In this document: one piece after another, positions 21,246-32,600 of the stretch
Numbering within the stretch: the first letter of the stretch is position 1
How the letters are laid out: every line of letters starts with the position of its first letter
The notes under the pieces: model-generated
Told to the model about the DNA's origin: nothing
Seen by the model: only the letters and a program-made list of their open reading frames with translations
Database searches by the model: none
Made by a program: the position numbers and the translations under genes
Origin: Prillingera fragicola
Lineage: Eukaryota > Basidiomycota > Tremellomycetes > Trichosporonales > Trichosporonaceae
DNA: 64,000 bases
Assembly (NCBI GenBank): GCA_002335605.1
Contig: BEDY01000003.1
Span: forward strand, 806,001-870,000
Direction: 5' to 3'

Positions 21246-22265
21246 TCATGGCTTCAGCCCAGCCTGCCCTGGCTGCTCTGCCTGATACGCCTTGACCATA
21301 CCCACGAGCTGCTCCCACAACTCGTCCATGTAGAAGATTGCCGCAATGTGCCCACCAGGGATGACCTTCTCCACGGCATTGGCATAGTTCTCGACGATCC
21401 ACTTGTTCATACCACGGCCAAGCTCGTCCTGCTCCGCGGACACGACCAGCATCGGTTTCTGGTGCGCGGCATCCAGCTTACTGGGCTCGAATCCCCAGTC
21501 CGAGTGGAGCACGTCCGAGACCTCCATGAAACCGTCCCAGTTGCGTGTGCTCGCCACACTAGACTGGGCCATACGGGTGATAATCGTGTCGCGCTCAAGG
21601 CCCTTGCGGTCGAGATACGCATTCATTGCCTGGCGCTCGTTGTCGTCCATCTTGTCGAACAACAGCTGGCCAAGCAGAACCTTTGCGTCATCGATGTTGG
21701 TGAGCTTGGAAGCCATTGCCGAAGACACGAGGCGGGGCACCATGCGGAAGGGTAGCCACTGCGAGACGGGTCCGACAGAGAAATAGTTCATCCAAGTCAG
21801 AGTGGACGCGTGATTCGTGTGGTACTTGAACGGCGAAAAGCCGCCCGCAAGCATGCAGCCGGCAATCTTGCGGCCGTACGGGAACATGTCATACGGCGCG
21901 CCGTAGAGCACCTGCGCGGCGACAGTGCCATAGCTCCCTCCAGCGACGTAGAGGGCGTCAATGTTCTCAACACCGCCGTGCGTCGAGTCGAGCAGCGCAG
22001 TAATGTCACGACATAGGTTGACATTATACGGCGCGTCGTCGGGACGCGACGACGAGTCGCCCATGCCTGGCGGAGTGGGGGCAATGTAGTGCGCGCTGAG
22101 CTCCTCGGTCACGTCGAGAATCTCGGGGGCGGTGCCGATGCTCATGATACCGACGAAGAAGAGGATGACGGACTTGCTGGCGCGGTAGCCGTTGTCGGCG
22201 TACGCGAGCTGGCGACCGCCAGGCAGCTCGAGGACGTGCTCGGCGGGGATTGCCGAGGAGGCCAT
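21246..22265 (-). CDS. Alpha/beta hydrolase fold protein, substrate unknown
   Basis: A single exon of 339 residues. The start is the ATG at 22263-22265 (MASSAIPAEHVLELPGGRQLAYADNG), chosen because the fold begins there; the 38 codons open upstream are leader-like. The nucleophile elbow is GGSYG at ~121-125. The acid is probably Asp in VSAEQDELGRG, and the base is His in IPGGHIAAIF. The APTPPGMGDSS segment corresponds to the oxyanion/G-x-G-x-S region of cofactor-free hydrolases such as epoxide hydrolase-like proteins and haloperoxidase-like esterases. Cap residues lie between the nucleophile and the acid. No signal peptide. I cannot name the substrate. The next gene upstream (TatD) is on the same strand, 472 bp away. 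Confidence 0.82.
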   Translation of the reverse strand: MASSAIPAEHVLELPGGRQLAYADNGYRASKSVILFFVGIMSIGTAPEILDVTEELSAHYIAPTPPGMGDSSSRPDDAPYNVNLCRDITALLDSTHGGVENIDALYVAGGSYGTVAAQVLYGAPYDMFPYGRKIAGCMLAGGFSPFKYHTNHASTLTWMNYFSVGPVSQWLPFRMVPRLVSSAMASKLTNIDDAKVLLGQLLFDKMDDNERQAMNAYLDRKGLERDTIITRMAQSSVASTRNWDGFMEVSDVLHSDWGFEPSKLDAAHQKPMLVVSAEQDELGRGMNKWIVENYANAVEKVIPGGHIAAIFYMDELWEQLVGMVKAYQAEQPGQAGLKP

Positions 22266-22737
22266 ATTGGGCAGATATTGAATAGGGATCGATAAGTGAC
22301 AGTTGCAGGCTGGATGGGAGAGTTGTAGTTGTGGATGCTCGAGAGAGGGAAGAATGGATGTGCAGTGCTCAAGCGTCATCGATCGTGTACAAGGGTGGGT
22401 GGCAAATGCGTGCCTGGGTTAGTCGCGCCGCTGACCTCGCGACCTAGCTGCCACCTCCTTGGGATCCCTGGGGCAATACATGCACACAGACAGGCAAGCA
22501 CTGAACAACGAGTGATAACGATGATGCATCTGCTACAGGGAGGCAGCAAAGTCGCGCTCTCGCAGTGCCAGTTGACACAAACAAGTCGCGTCCCGGCCGG
22601 GGGCCGGGCGGCGCCACGCGGAGGCCACTCTTGGCCATTTCGGCTGGCCTCAAACGACGGTTCGTCGTATCGCTGTAGCTATCTCACGCAGCCCGGAAGG
22701 GAGGTACAGCCCAAGCTCAGTATACCACTTGTGAGGT
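22266..22737. other. Intergenic between hydrolase start and TatD stop
   Basis: 472 bp, both neighbours on minus. A GC-rich block of GGCCGGG type repeats is at about 22595-22620. No gene seen. Confidence 0.55.
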
Positions 22738-23944
22738 TTACTTCTCGTTCGGGTATAGCAGGCGCATGGTATTATCCCAAGCGGCGGCAGCAAGCTCCTC
22801 AACGGGGATGCCACGAATGCTGGCAACGATGTGCGCAATCGCCACGACCTGACGGTCAGCTTGGGAAATGCCAACTCACTCACCTCGGCGGGTTCGTTCC
22901 TGCCCTTGACACCCTTGCCCGGTACGTGCTTCTCAGGCTTGACCTTCTCGACAACCACAAGGTCCTTGGGCAGGTGGGCGTGCGAGGCGTGCGACGTGGT
23001 GACGCTGCACCAAGGCGCGTCCGTCTCGAGTAGGATGCGGTCGAGAGGCAAAGACTTGGCGGCAGCCACGTTCTCGGCCGTCTTGAGCGAGCAGCCGTTG
23101 ACGCCGATGAAGAAGCCCATGTCAAGCTGTCATCAGCACGTTTCCACACTGTGGGTAGACTCACGAGCTCCTGCATCTCATCATGCGTGCCCGTGAAAGA
23201 GTGCACGACGCCACCAGGCCATTCAGGACCATAGCCTACCTCCTTGAGGATGCGCACGACGTCCGCATGCGCCTCGGGGTGCCTGTCATGGAGGAAGAGC
23301 GGGAGCCCAAACTTCTTGGACAGCTTCAACAGGCGGGGAAGGTGCTTGAGCTGCGTCTCGCGGGGAGCAAAGCGGAGGCGGTCGTAGTCTGCCTTTAGTA
23401 TAAGGCCCAATACAATCAAGACGTACCAAGTCCCACCTCGCCGATGGAGATGATACGCTTCGCCCCGCCCTCGGCCCGGTCCGAGGCAATCAACCCCTCA
23501 AGCGCAGCAAAGTATGCCTCCTCGCCGCCAGGGTATTTGTCAATCTCAGATGTGCTCGTCGGGTGGCATCCAGCAGTGCAGTGAAGATCTGGCGGTCAGC
23601 TCCAGCTCAGCAAGGACAGCTGGTACGCACCATACTTCTTCGCCAGGTCGAGCACGAGCTTGCTCTCCTTGAGGTTTGTGCCCGTGAGCAGCTGGCGGGT
23701 GACACCGGCATCCCGAGCGCGCTGGACGACGAGTGGGAGGTCGGGGTCGTGGCGCTTCTTGCCGTGGTACTTGCCTTGGAACATGCCGTCACCGAGGTTG
23801 ACGGCGATGTCTGGAGACGTGAGCGAGGTGGCCGTGAAGAGGGCAATTTGCAGCACGCCGAATGGCACGCAGTATGAAGTTTTGGCTGGAGCATTAAGTG
23901 TACTCACCCACAAACTGCATCGTAGGAGGGGTAGGAGCGGTCAT
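22738..23944 (-). CDS. TatD-family metal-dependent deoxyribonuclease
   Basis: Six exons (23908-23944, 23631-23810, 23427-23588, 23165-23388, 22884-23126, 22738-22848) give 318 residues. TatD signatures appear in order: DIAVNLGDGMFQG at the N-terminus (in place of the HxH strand, as in eukaryotic TATDN1), LHCTAGCHPT, SIGEVGLDYDR with the bridging Glu, LPLFLHDRHPEAH, GGVVHSFTGT and LLETDAPWCS. These His, Glu and Asp residues hold the two metals. The family trims DNA 3'-5' and has been linked to DNA fragmentation and repair. No targeting signal is obvious. The first intron is 97 nt; the others are 35-42 nt. The start MTAPTPPTMQF could alternatively be the second Met, 8 residues on. Confidence 0.92.
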
Positions 23945-24345
23945 GGTGGCCAGTCGGCGGATAGATCGAAGGGGTAACACTTTCAGAGGAGTGGAGGAGG
24001 GGTGGTGCAGGAATGCGGTCTTGCTTCGTTCTTGTGCTTGTAGTGATAGTCTATGACGTTCTACTCTTCTAGAAGAGATTAAATATGCGAGGTATGTCGG
24101 AACCGAGAGCGCGGAAAGAGGTGCGGAAAGAGTGTAGACGAGTTGACAATGCCAGAGTGGTCTCGAATGACGGAAAGTCAACGGGGTGGAGGTGGTCGTG
24201 GCTGCTTGGCATTTTGGTGGCGACTGCGCATTGACCGGTCGCCGGCTACTGCTACCGCGTTGGGCAAGCATGCAGGCTGTAGAGGAGTGTACTGCACTTG
24301 ACAAGGAAATACATGCATACGGTATACAATCTCGACTCGACTCAA
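23945..24345. other. Intergenic between TatD start and GMC oxidoreductase stop
   Basis: 401 bp holding the TatD promoter. No gene or striking repeat. Confidence 0.55.
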
Positions 24346-26201
24346 CTAGTGGCCAGCTTTGATCTCTGCGGCAATCTTCTCTGCCAGCGCGTAAACCATT
24401 GCCTGGGGGTGTCCCGCTGGCAGGAGAGCAAAGGCACTCGCGTCAACGACGCGCAGACGCTCAACACCAATAACACGGGCACTACTGTCTACGACCGCGT
24501 TGGGGTCGTCCCGGCGTCCCATGCGGCAGGTGCACGAGGCGTGCCACACAGTCATCATGGTGTTCTTGATCACCTCTAGGATTTCAGCATCGGTCTTGAC
24601 ATTGGGTCCCGGAAAGTACTCTTCGCCAATGACGAGTTGAGACATGGCCTTGCTAGCGAACGCTTGCCGGACGCGTTTATACGCGGCGATGGCGACGGCT
24701 TGGTCGACTGGGTGGGTCAGCCACTTGGGGCCGATGATGGGCGAGTCGGCTGCATTGGCGCTGGCGAGGGTCACTGTGCCCTTGGACATGGGCGCTCCGA
24801 GCGCGGCGAGGATCGAGGCGTATTGATAGCCGTCCTTGGGCTGGCCAAAGAAAAGCGACGAAAAGTTGCCAACAAATCCAGGGGCGGCAATGTACTCGAT
24901 GTCGGGCCAAGTGTCGGGCAGCTCGTCAAGGAGAGCAGCAGCCGAGGCTGGAATCATGTCGCGCGGCGCCTTCTCCCAGCCCAGAAAGTCGGACACGGGA
25001 TTGGTGAGCGCGCCCCTACCGCGAGGAAAGTTGAAAAGTAGCTCCTTGAGCGTAAAGAGGTGATCATTGGCTACCCTTGTGGCCGTAATCATGTCAACGC
25101 GGTAGGACGGCGTGAAGAAGACATGGTCGGAGAAGTTCTGGCCAACACCGGGGCGATCCGCAACCACAGGAATATCATGCGACTCGAGGTGCGCTGCAGG
25201 GCCAACGCCAGAGACCATCAGGAGCTGAGGGGACTTGATCGCCCCAGCTGAGAGAATCACCTCACGGGTGGCAGTCAGAATCCTTCCGGTAGACAGAAGC
25301 ACGCCTGTGGCTTCCTTTTGCTCGTTGAACAGAATCTTCTCTGCAGATGTAAACGTGTACACCCGCAAATTGCGCCTTCCCTTGGCTGAACGCAGGTATG
25401 ACGTCTGTGATGACTCGCGGTGGTGGTTCTCTGGGTTGATCGTGCTGGCACAGTACTGGGTGCCCATGAGAGTGCCGCTGTTAAAGTCGTCGACAGTTGG
25501 CATGCCAAGTTCGTTGAGAGCAGCTTCAATGTAGGACGAGAACGGCCCAGCCTGGTTGGTGTATGACACGCGGAGTGGCCCAGCGTTGGCATCAAACACC
25601 TCGACATTGCTGGCGGCAGAAGCGTTCAGGGGCCGAGCGGCGACGTTTGGTGGCGTGAACGCCACGCTCTTCCTCATGTGAGGCATCAGGTTGTCAAACG
25701 TGTAGCTCTCATCGTCGACGAGCGCAGCCCAGGTGTCAAGGCATCCTCGGTCGGGACGTTGGAAGATCATAAAGTTGCGCCCAGAGCTAAAAGTCAGCTC
25801 GTCGTCCTCTCGAGGATCACTCACGTTCCGCCGAGACACTTGCCCTGCGCATAGTGAATCTCACGCCCATTCCCACCTTGCTGCGGGGTAGTCTTGAAGT
25901 TCCAGTCAATGAACGGATTCATCGAGTCCCGCATCTCGCTGCCCGCAAAAAAAGTGTCGGCAGCAGGCGCAGTCGAGAAAACGGGGCTGGTGAACTGGTA
26001 GTACGACCCAGACTCGACTACAGCGACACGGATCGCCGGGTCTTCAGAAAGCCGCGCGGCAATGGCTAGACCGCCTGTGCCACCGCCTACCACTACGTAG
26101 TCGTAGGTGCGGTCAAAGAGGCGTTTCTCGAACTCATCAACGATGGGACGCCAGAGGAGGACGGTGAGGAGGACCAGGAGGGGGTAAAGTGCGGAGGCCA
26201 T
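24346..26201 (-). CDS. GMC-family FAD oxidoreductase
   Basis: Two exons (25825-26201 and 24346-25786, intron 38 nt) give 605 residues. A hydrophobic N-terminal stretch (ASALYPLLVLLTVLLW) is a signal peptide or anchor. The FAD Rossmann motif VVVGGGTGGLAIAARL is at ~36-51. GMC signature 1 reads GKCLGGTSGRNFM across the intron. Signature 2 is in the VILSAGAIKSPQLLMVSGVG block. The catalytic His is in TVWHASCTCRMG, and the second His of the HP pair is in PAGHPQAMVYALAEKI. GMC enzymes oxidise alcohols, sugars or aromatic alcohols; fungal secreted members make H2O2 (aryl-alcohol oxidase, glucose oxidase). Substrate unknown. The membrane/secretory start points to the secretory pathway or cell surface. 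The start ATG is directly followed by the hydrophobic segment. Confidence 0.9.
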
Positions 26202-26649
26202 GGTGGGACTGTTGCCGCGGCCTGGGTGGATGAAAGATGATGAGAGAGAGAGAGAGCGAGGCGCAAGAGAGGCCAATGCGGTCGAGCTAGCTAGTTAGTA
26301 GCCAGTCGCGCTAGGCGCATGGGCTCGTCGTGGAAAGTGGTGGACAACAAGTGCACAACGCCTAAAACGCCCAACGAGGCACGAGCATGCCCGGCTAATC
26401 TCCGGAGATGGGACATGTTGCCGGAAAGGCCGGAAATCAGCCACGCTGTGGATGTCCAACGTAGTTGGTGGCAAGTGGCATCGAGTCCGACCGACAGTGT
26501 GTACAGTTCATCAACAAGCAGCAGCAGCAGCAGCAGCAGAGAACCTGTATAATCACATGACCGACATGATGTTCGTCCATCAACGCTCCTAGATAGATAC
26601 ACACAAGCTTCATGCGCGTCTCCGCCGATCGCTTGCTTATCGCCCAATC
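26202..26649. other. Intergenic with a CAG microsatellite
   Basis: 448 bp upstream of the GMC gene. A (CAG)n run of about eight units lies near 26517-26540. No coding evidence. Confidence 0.55.
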
Positions 26650-27882
26650 CTACACCGGAAGCACCTTCTTTGTGCGCGTGCCTATTCCCATTGGGCGCCG
26701 TGTAGATGACACAGCCGGGTGAGCGTGGTAGAATGGGTTTGTCGGCCCTGTGTGCCGCACGCGATCAGTGCTGCGGGGCGTGCTGGGGTCTGGCGCATGG
26801 CAAGGATGGAAGATTGGCGAGCTTGGGCGGCGGGGTGTCGACGGAGGAGGCGTAGGGGGGATGTACGAGAATGTGCCGAGGGGCGAAGATACGCGGGGTT
26901 GAGGGAAGGGACGAGTGTAAGGGAGAGAAAAGGTCGAGGACGCATCCTCTTGAGGAGAGCGACGGCTTATGAATGCCTCCATGTCGGCGCCGAGGGGTGT
27001 CCAGGCTTGCATGTCCAGATCCAGGCGCGGTGGGCCAGAGCTCGATGGCATAGTGCTCGCACGTGCGCGCTGCGGCTGGAGAGAAGGACTAGACATAGAT
27101 GGAGTGGCTTTGGGTCGTATTGAAAAGCTCTGAAGGGGTCGAAACGTCGCTGCGGGCGTTGAAGAACTGCCCATGCGCGAACGTTGTTTAGACTTGGGCG
27201 AGGGACTCGAAGGAGGCGTTGATGCCAAGAGATTTGCAACCACGGCGGCTGCCGGTTAGTGACACCTTGGACATCAACTTACTCAGCATCTGGTGGTCAG
27301 ACGTTAGTGGGGACAGCGGCAGTGGCGGAACTGGTGGAGCGGGGCTCGGAGGTGAGTTCCAAGGAGAGTGGGTGCCTGCACATCATCGCGTCAACTACGC
27401 CCTTGATAGCCTCACAACGACCTACTCGAGCGCGACCGGCGTCCAATACTGGACAGCGAGCGTACGCGGTGTATTGCCTTGGCAAGCGGTTTGGGAGAGT
27501 GCGGCGGAGGCGAGGCGGGGTCCTGCGCGGCTGGGGTGTACGCTCGAGGAAGGGCAAGTGGAGGCGATACAGTACGATGACGGTGGCGACGCGTCTCGTA
27601 GTCGTCCAACGGCGTCTTTGGAAAAGTGCGGGGAGAATGGCGCATGGTGGGCGAGCCGGGACGGGGACGTGGGTTTGACGGAGTGTGGTTGTTGCTCGCT
27701 ATAGTTACAGGTCGTCTGCCAGGAACAGACCTCTGAGATGCTTTGGACTTTTGGGTGGCGTTGTCGCGTCCAGCGCTTCGACCTAATGTCCGAGATGGTA
27801 GAGAGTGAAGGGCGGTTTCTGTCGCGTCTGGATGATCCGACCTAGTTAAGACGTGACTAGGAATGTCGGCAGTTTTGAACAT
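26650..27882 (-). CDS. Unknown Ser/Pro-rich protein, three exons
   Basis: Exons 27426-27882, 27283-27375 and 26650-27248 join in frame to 382 residues. The introns are 50 nt (GTAGGT...GTGCAG) and 34 nt (GTAAGT, CACTAAC branch, CGGCAG). The protein is dominated by Ser, Pro, Arg and Thr and looks disordered. The part across exons 2-3, TSDHQMLTAVVANLLAS followed by TPPSSPSPKSK, is the most structured and looks like a short helix next to proline-directed phosphorylation sites (TP/SP). Many TPP, SSP and TPR sites occur throughout. No enzyme domain is seen. Start ATG at 27880-27882. Function unknown; a phospho-regulated adaptor would fit but is only a guess. Confidence 0.65.
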
Positions 27883-28206
27883 GTGTGAGTGATGTGATGG
27901 ATGCACGATTGATGAGTGGTGTGGTAGCGAAGACCAAGAATTCACATCGAGGTGGAGAAAGTCGCACAGACCATCACGCGCATCACTCTTTCCCACCACT
28001 CAAAACACACCCGTCTCGTGTCAGTCTGTGAGTCGTCAGTCCCTCACTGTTGCCTTTTGGCATTTTCGTAAGCTGCGGGTACATTCGTCTCCTGTTGGTG
28101 TCTACAACACAGCACACTCCTCTGGCACGCTGCTCCCTGCCAACGCAAGGGCTTTGTCTCCTGTCAGACAGACGTGCCCTTGACTTCGCCTTGGCTGCAC
28201 ATCCAT
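27883..28206. other. Intergenic between unknown Ser/Pro-rich gene and ARPC2 stop
   Basis: 324 bp, promoter side of the Ser/Pro-rich gene. Nothing further seen. Confidence 0.5.
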
Positions 28207-29370
28207 CTACCGCGAACGGAATGTACGGCCACTGATGGTGCGGCGCTCCTGGCTGGCAACCTCAGGCTTTGCACGGTTGAGCACCTTGAGGAACTCGCTA
28301 ACACGGAAGCGCATGCGCGAGTGCATGTACGCCTTCGAGCACTTGATGTGGTAGTGGAGATAGTCGCGGAAGAGCTGGATGCGGGAAATGGTTGAAATGG
28401 CCTGGGTGGGGTTCGCAAAGTGGCGTGGGCTAAGAACTTGGCATCGTCAGTACGCTTTCACACACGCCATACCATCCACTCACTAAAGGTAACGTAGCCG
28501 ACGTTCTCATTCCTCGACAGACCAGGGATGGAACGGATCTCGAGTGGAGGTTCCCGGTTGGAGTAGGTCACCTGCGGTGCGCTCTGCAGCGATTGCAGCT
28601 TGCGTGCGTCGACAAACTCCTGCAGGAACACCCTTCCAAAGACGCGGTCGGTCTCCTCCTGGAACTCGGTACTGAAGATGACAGTCACGCGGTCATGACT
28701 GGCACGGAGAAAGATGGCTTCGCTGTCGCGATAGTTGATGACCTTGAGCTCGCCCTTGGACTCGACCGGCTGCAGGTCCATCTGCTGTGCACCAGCGGGC
28801 TCCTTGTAGTTGGCCAGCAACTCCTTCTGCTCCTCAAATGACTTAAGAAAGGGAGCGGCAAGAGCGTTGCGCTTGAGCAACGACAGATGCGTCACCAGCT
28901 CGGCGCGCTCATCTGCACAGTGTCAGTCGCAGTCTCTGCACCGCAATATCATCCAGACTCACCCTGTCCGGTGGGGATCTGCTCGAGGTCAATGCGGAGA
29001 GAGACGTTGTGCTCCGGCTCTGTCTCAGCCTCGGGAACAATGTAGCCCTGATACTGCTCCTCGAGGTACTCGCGGGCACCGTACTTGGCAAGGTCGGGCC
29101 AGCAGCCGATCGCCATGGACAGGAGGATGACGGTCTTGGAGTCGGGGGTGGAGAGATGGAAGCGGACGCTGTCAAAGTCGACAAACTGAATGTCGGCACG
29201 ACCAGCCCTGTTCATTAGTCACGTTCCCTTCTGCGAGCTGCTCGCGATTGTGCTCACTTCTCGAAACGGTCGGTCAAGACATCGTGAATGATGACGCTGT
29301 GGGACTGGCCATGTCAGCAGCCGTCGCGCGCAAGATGGGAGTAGCTCGCACGCACCTCCAAGAGAATCAT
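28207..29370 (-). CDS. ARC35: Arp2/3 complex subunit 2 (p34-Arc/ARPC2)
   Basis: Five exons (29356-29370, 29258-29304, 28963-29207, 28484-28912, 28207-28436) give 321 residues. The start [15 protein letters not shown] matches the ARPC2 N-terminus. Other family blocks are [20 protein letters not shown]-type [97 protein letters not shown] and [15 protein letters not shown]2 and ARPC4 form the core that contacts the mother actin filament when Arp2/3 nucleates branches at cortical patches. The last intron uses donor GTGAGT and acceptor GCCAAG (28437-28483). A more obvious TTAG acceptor 7 nt downstream would break the conserved frame. The first exon is only 15 nt. Confidence 0.93.
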
Positions 29371-29682
29371 GGTGCCAGAACAATATATCCCAGAGAGTAC
29401 CGATTGCTGGGCTTTGCGAGGAATGGGGATGGGGAGGGATGCGAGATGCAGCAAGTCTACGACGTCGAGGAGATCAGTGGACCATCCTGTCGTGGCCGGT
29501 GACGCAGTGGTGGGCCGCGCCTGTACAGGGGGGTTACATAAGCATCACACGTGGTCAACGCCGTAAACTCCGCGAGTGGCGTTCGACACTCGGCCTGGCT
29601 TGTCATCTGGCAACAACGACCTCTCAACTTCCTTCCCCATACCCATAAACACAACCAGCCCGCGCAGGGCATCCAGTACACC
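29371..29682. promoter_or_regulatory. Divergent promoter, ARPC2 / SYF1
   Basis: 312 bp between the start codons. The leader of SYF1 is rich in A and C (CCATACCCATAAACACAACC). No specific factor site is identified. Confidence 0.5.
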
Positions 29683-32600
29683 ATGGTCGACGCTGCACCA
29701 TCCCTTCTCGCCGACCTGGCGTCAAAGTTTCCCGTCACCTTGCCAATTCCTACGCCATTGACACACCCGGAGCTCATCCGGATCGCCGACTTGGCAACTG
29801 AAGAGGACCTCCTCCACAACCCGGACAACCTGCGCGCATGGCTCAACCACATAGACAGTATCAAGGCGAGGATATCAAAGCTCTTGCCTCCCAAAAACCA
29901 CAACCCATCGCCCGAGGAGCAGCTTCTCGGTCCTCTCACGTCGCAAGCTGCTCGTGATGGATTGCAAGAGCTCGTGATGGTGTACGAACGGGCACTTGGC
30001 GTCTTCCCCACCAGCTACAAGCTGTGGAAGTCGTACTTCCTGACTCGTCAGCAGTTTGTGCTTGGCGACCTTACTGAGGATGCCAAGAAGGCGCGCGTCA
30101 AGCAGGGCAAGCGTGGCGCGGCGTACAAGACAAACGTCGCGGAGATTCTCGACGACTCGGAGGACGTCAACCAGTGGGAGGGCGGTCTCGACGGCGTCGT
30201 TGGCTACGAGGAGTGGAGGGCGCTGTTTGCTACTGGCGAGCGCATGCTGGGATGGCTTAGCCACCTCCCCGTGCCATGGCTCCTTCACCTCTCGATGGTC
30301 CTCCACCCCAACTGCCCCGCAACCTTCAAGCGCACATACGCGCGGCGCTCGTTTGACCGTGCCCTGCGTACCTTGCCTTCAAGCTTGCACGGCCGTATCT
30401 GGGGCATGTATTTGCGATGGGCCGAGGTGATTGGAGGTGAGGCTGGAGAGCGTGTCTGGCGTCGTTTCCTGAAGGTATGTTGTTTTGGTATGACAGCGCT
30501 GACAGACCAGGTGGACAACTCTCTCACCGAGAGGCACATCACCTACCTCTTGGAGAGCGAGCCTCCTAGGCCCCTCGCAGCTGCCAAGTATCTTCTGTCG
30601 CTCGCGCGCCGCGCGCAGAAGAACTTGTACGCGTCGCTCGAGGGCAAGTCGCCATATCAGCTGTTTGTCGACTTCCTCGAGCTCGTGGAGAAGTACGCCG
30701 ACGACGTGGGCATGGACGAGGAGCAGACTCTGGAGCTGCAGGAGGCGACGAATGCGGTTCAGGAGGCTGTCGAGGCGGAGAACGGAGAGGCATCTGCTGG
30801 TCCCTCTGGAGAGGAGCCTGCCAGCGTCGAGGGACGGTTGATGCGCATCGCCGGGCCGCCTGTGCCGCTGGCATCCGAGCCGACGTTGCATAAGCCCCCA
30901 ACAGCGATTGGCGGAAGCATCGGCGCACCAGATTCGGAGGACTTGCCGTATGACGAGGACACCGACCCTTCGAATCTCCGCCCGCTGAACGTCGAGGGCA
31001 TTGTTGAGCGTGACGGTCTCGAGGTGTACAAGGACCAGGCTGGTCGCCTCTGGACCGGTCTGGCCACATACTGGATCAAGCGCGGCGAGTTGGACCGCGC
31101 CACTGCAACCTTTGAGCGCGGTCTTGCAGAGGTCGTCACTATTCGCGACTTCACCCAGATCTTTGACGCCTACGCCGAGTTTTCTGAGACCATGGTCTCG
31201 ACTCTCATGGACGCCATTGCCGACGAGGACAACCTGGAGGATGAGGACTTTGACATTGAGGAGACCGAGAAGGAGCTGGACGAGCGGATGAAGGCGTTCG
31301 AGGAGCTCATGGACAGGCGACCATTCCTTGTCAACGACGTCATGTTGCGGCGCAACCCGAACGAGGTTGTCGAGTGGGAGAAGCGTGTGGTTCTGCACGG
31401 CGAGGACGACCAGGCCGTTGTTGACACGTACCTCCGTGCGCTGGACACCATTCAGCCCCGTAAGGCTATCGGACCGCTTTACCCTCTCTACGTCAACTTT
31501 GCCAAATTCTACGAGGACGGTGGCTCGCGCGACCCCGAGACCGACGAGCCCAGGAACGAGCCTGATCTCGACGAAGCACGCAAGATCTTTGACAAGGCCG
31601 TCAAGGTACCCTACAAGGCTGTAGACGAGCTTGCCGAGGTCTGGTGCGAGTGGGCCGAAATGGAGCTCCGCCACGAGAACTACGAGGAGGCTATTCGCCT
31701 GATGCAGCGCGCGACAACGGTGCCCAAAAACACCAAGGTCGACTACTACAACGACAGCCTTCCCCCGCAGACCCGAGTCTTCAAGTCTCTCAAGCTCTGG
31801 TCGTTCTACTCTGATCTTGAGGAATCGATTGGCTCGGTTGAGTCGACCAAGGCCGTGTACGACAAGATCATGGAGCTCAAGATCGCAAACGCGCAGACAA
31901 TCGTCAACTACGCCCAGTTCCTCGAGGAGAACAAGTACTTTGAGGAGAGCTTCAAGGTGTACGAGCGTGGCATTGAGCTGTTCCATTTCCCCATCGCTTT
32001 CGAGCTCTGGAACATTTACCTGTCCAAATTCGTCAAGCGTTACGGCGGCAAGAATTTGGAGCGCACTCGCGACCTGTTCGAGCAGGCTCTGGAAAACTGC
32101 CCGCCAAAGTTCTGCAAGCCCCTGTACCTCATGTACGCCAAGCTCGAGGAGGAGCACGGCCTGGCGAAGCGCGCCATGGGCATCTACGACCGCGCAGCGT
32201 CGACCGTCCAGGACGAGGACAAGTTTGCCATGTTCACCATCTACATCGCCAAGGCTACCGCCAACTTTGGTCTCCCGGCCACCCGCCCCATCTACGAGCG
32301 CGCGCTCGAGACCCTCCCCGACGCCGAGGCGGCGACCATGTGCCGCCGCTTTGCGCAGATGGAGCGCAAGCTCGGAGAGATCGATCGTGCCCGTGCTATT
32401 TACGGCCACGCGTCCCAGTTCTGCGACCCGCGCCGCGTCCCCGAATTCTGGAAGGAGTGGAACAGCTTCGAGGTCGACACTGGTTCAGAGGACACTTTCC
32501 GCGAGATGCTCCGCATCAAGCGTGCTGTTGCTGCCAGCTACGACACGGACGCTGGCTTTGTCGCCGCCACGGCGGCCAAGGGAAGCGGCAACGCCGATGC

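Noticed and set aside
28429..28480. ARPC2 intron with donor GTGGAT and acceptor TTAG
   Set aside because: It also keeps the frame (VTFSDPRHF) but uses a poor donor. The GTGAGT/GCCAAG pair gives VTFILSPRHF, closer to the family VLFPRH motif.
30379..32409. 676-codon open frame antisense to SYF1
   Set aside because: It mirrors the HAT-repeat gene in the complementary frame. GC-rich third positions keep the antisense frame open; the predicted protein is Leu/Val/Gly-rich without a domain.
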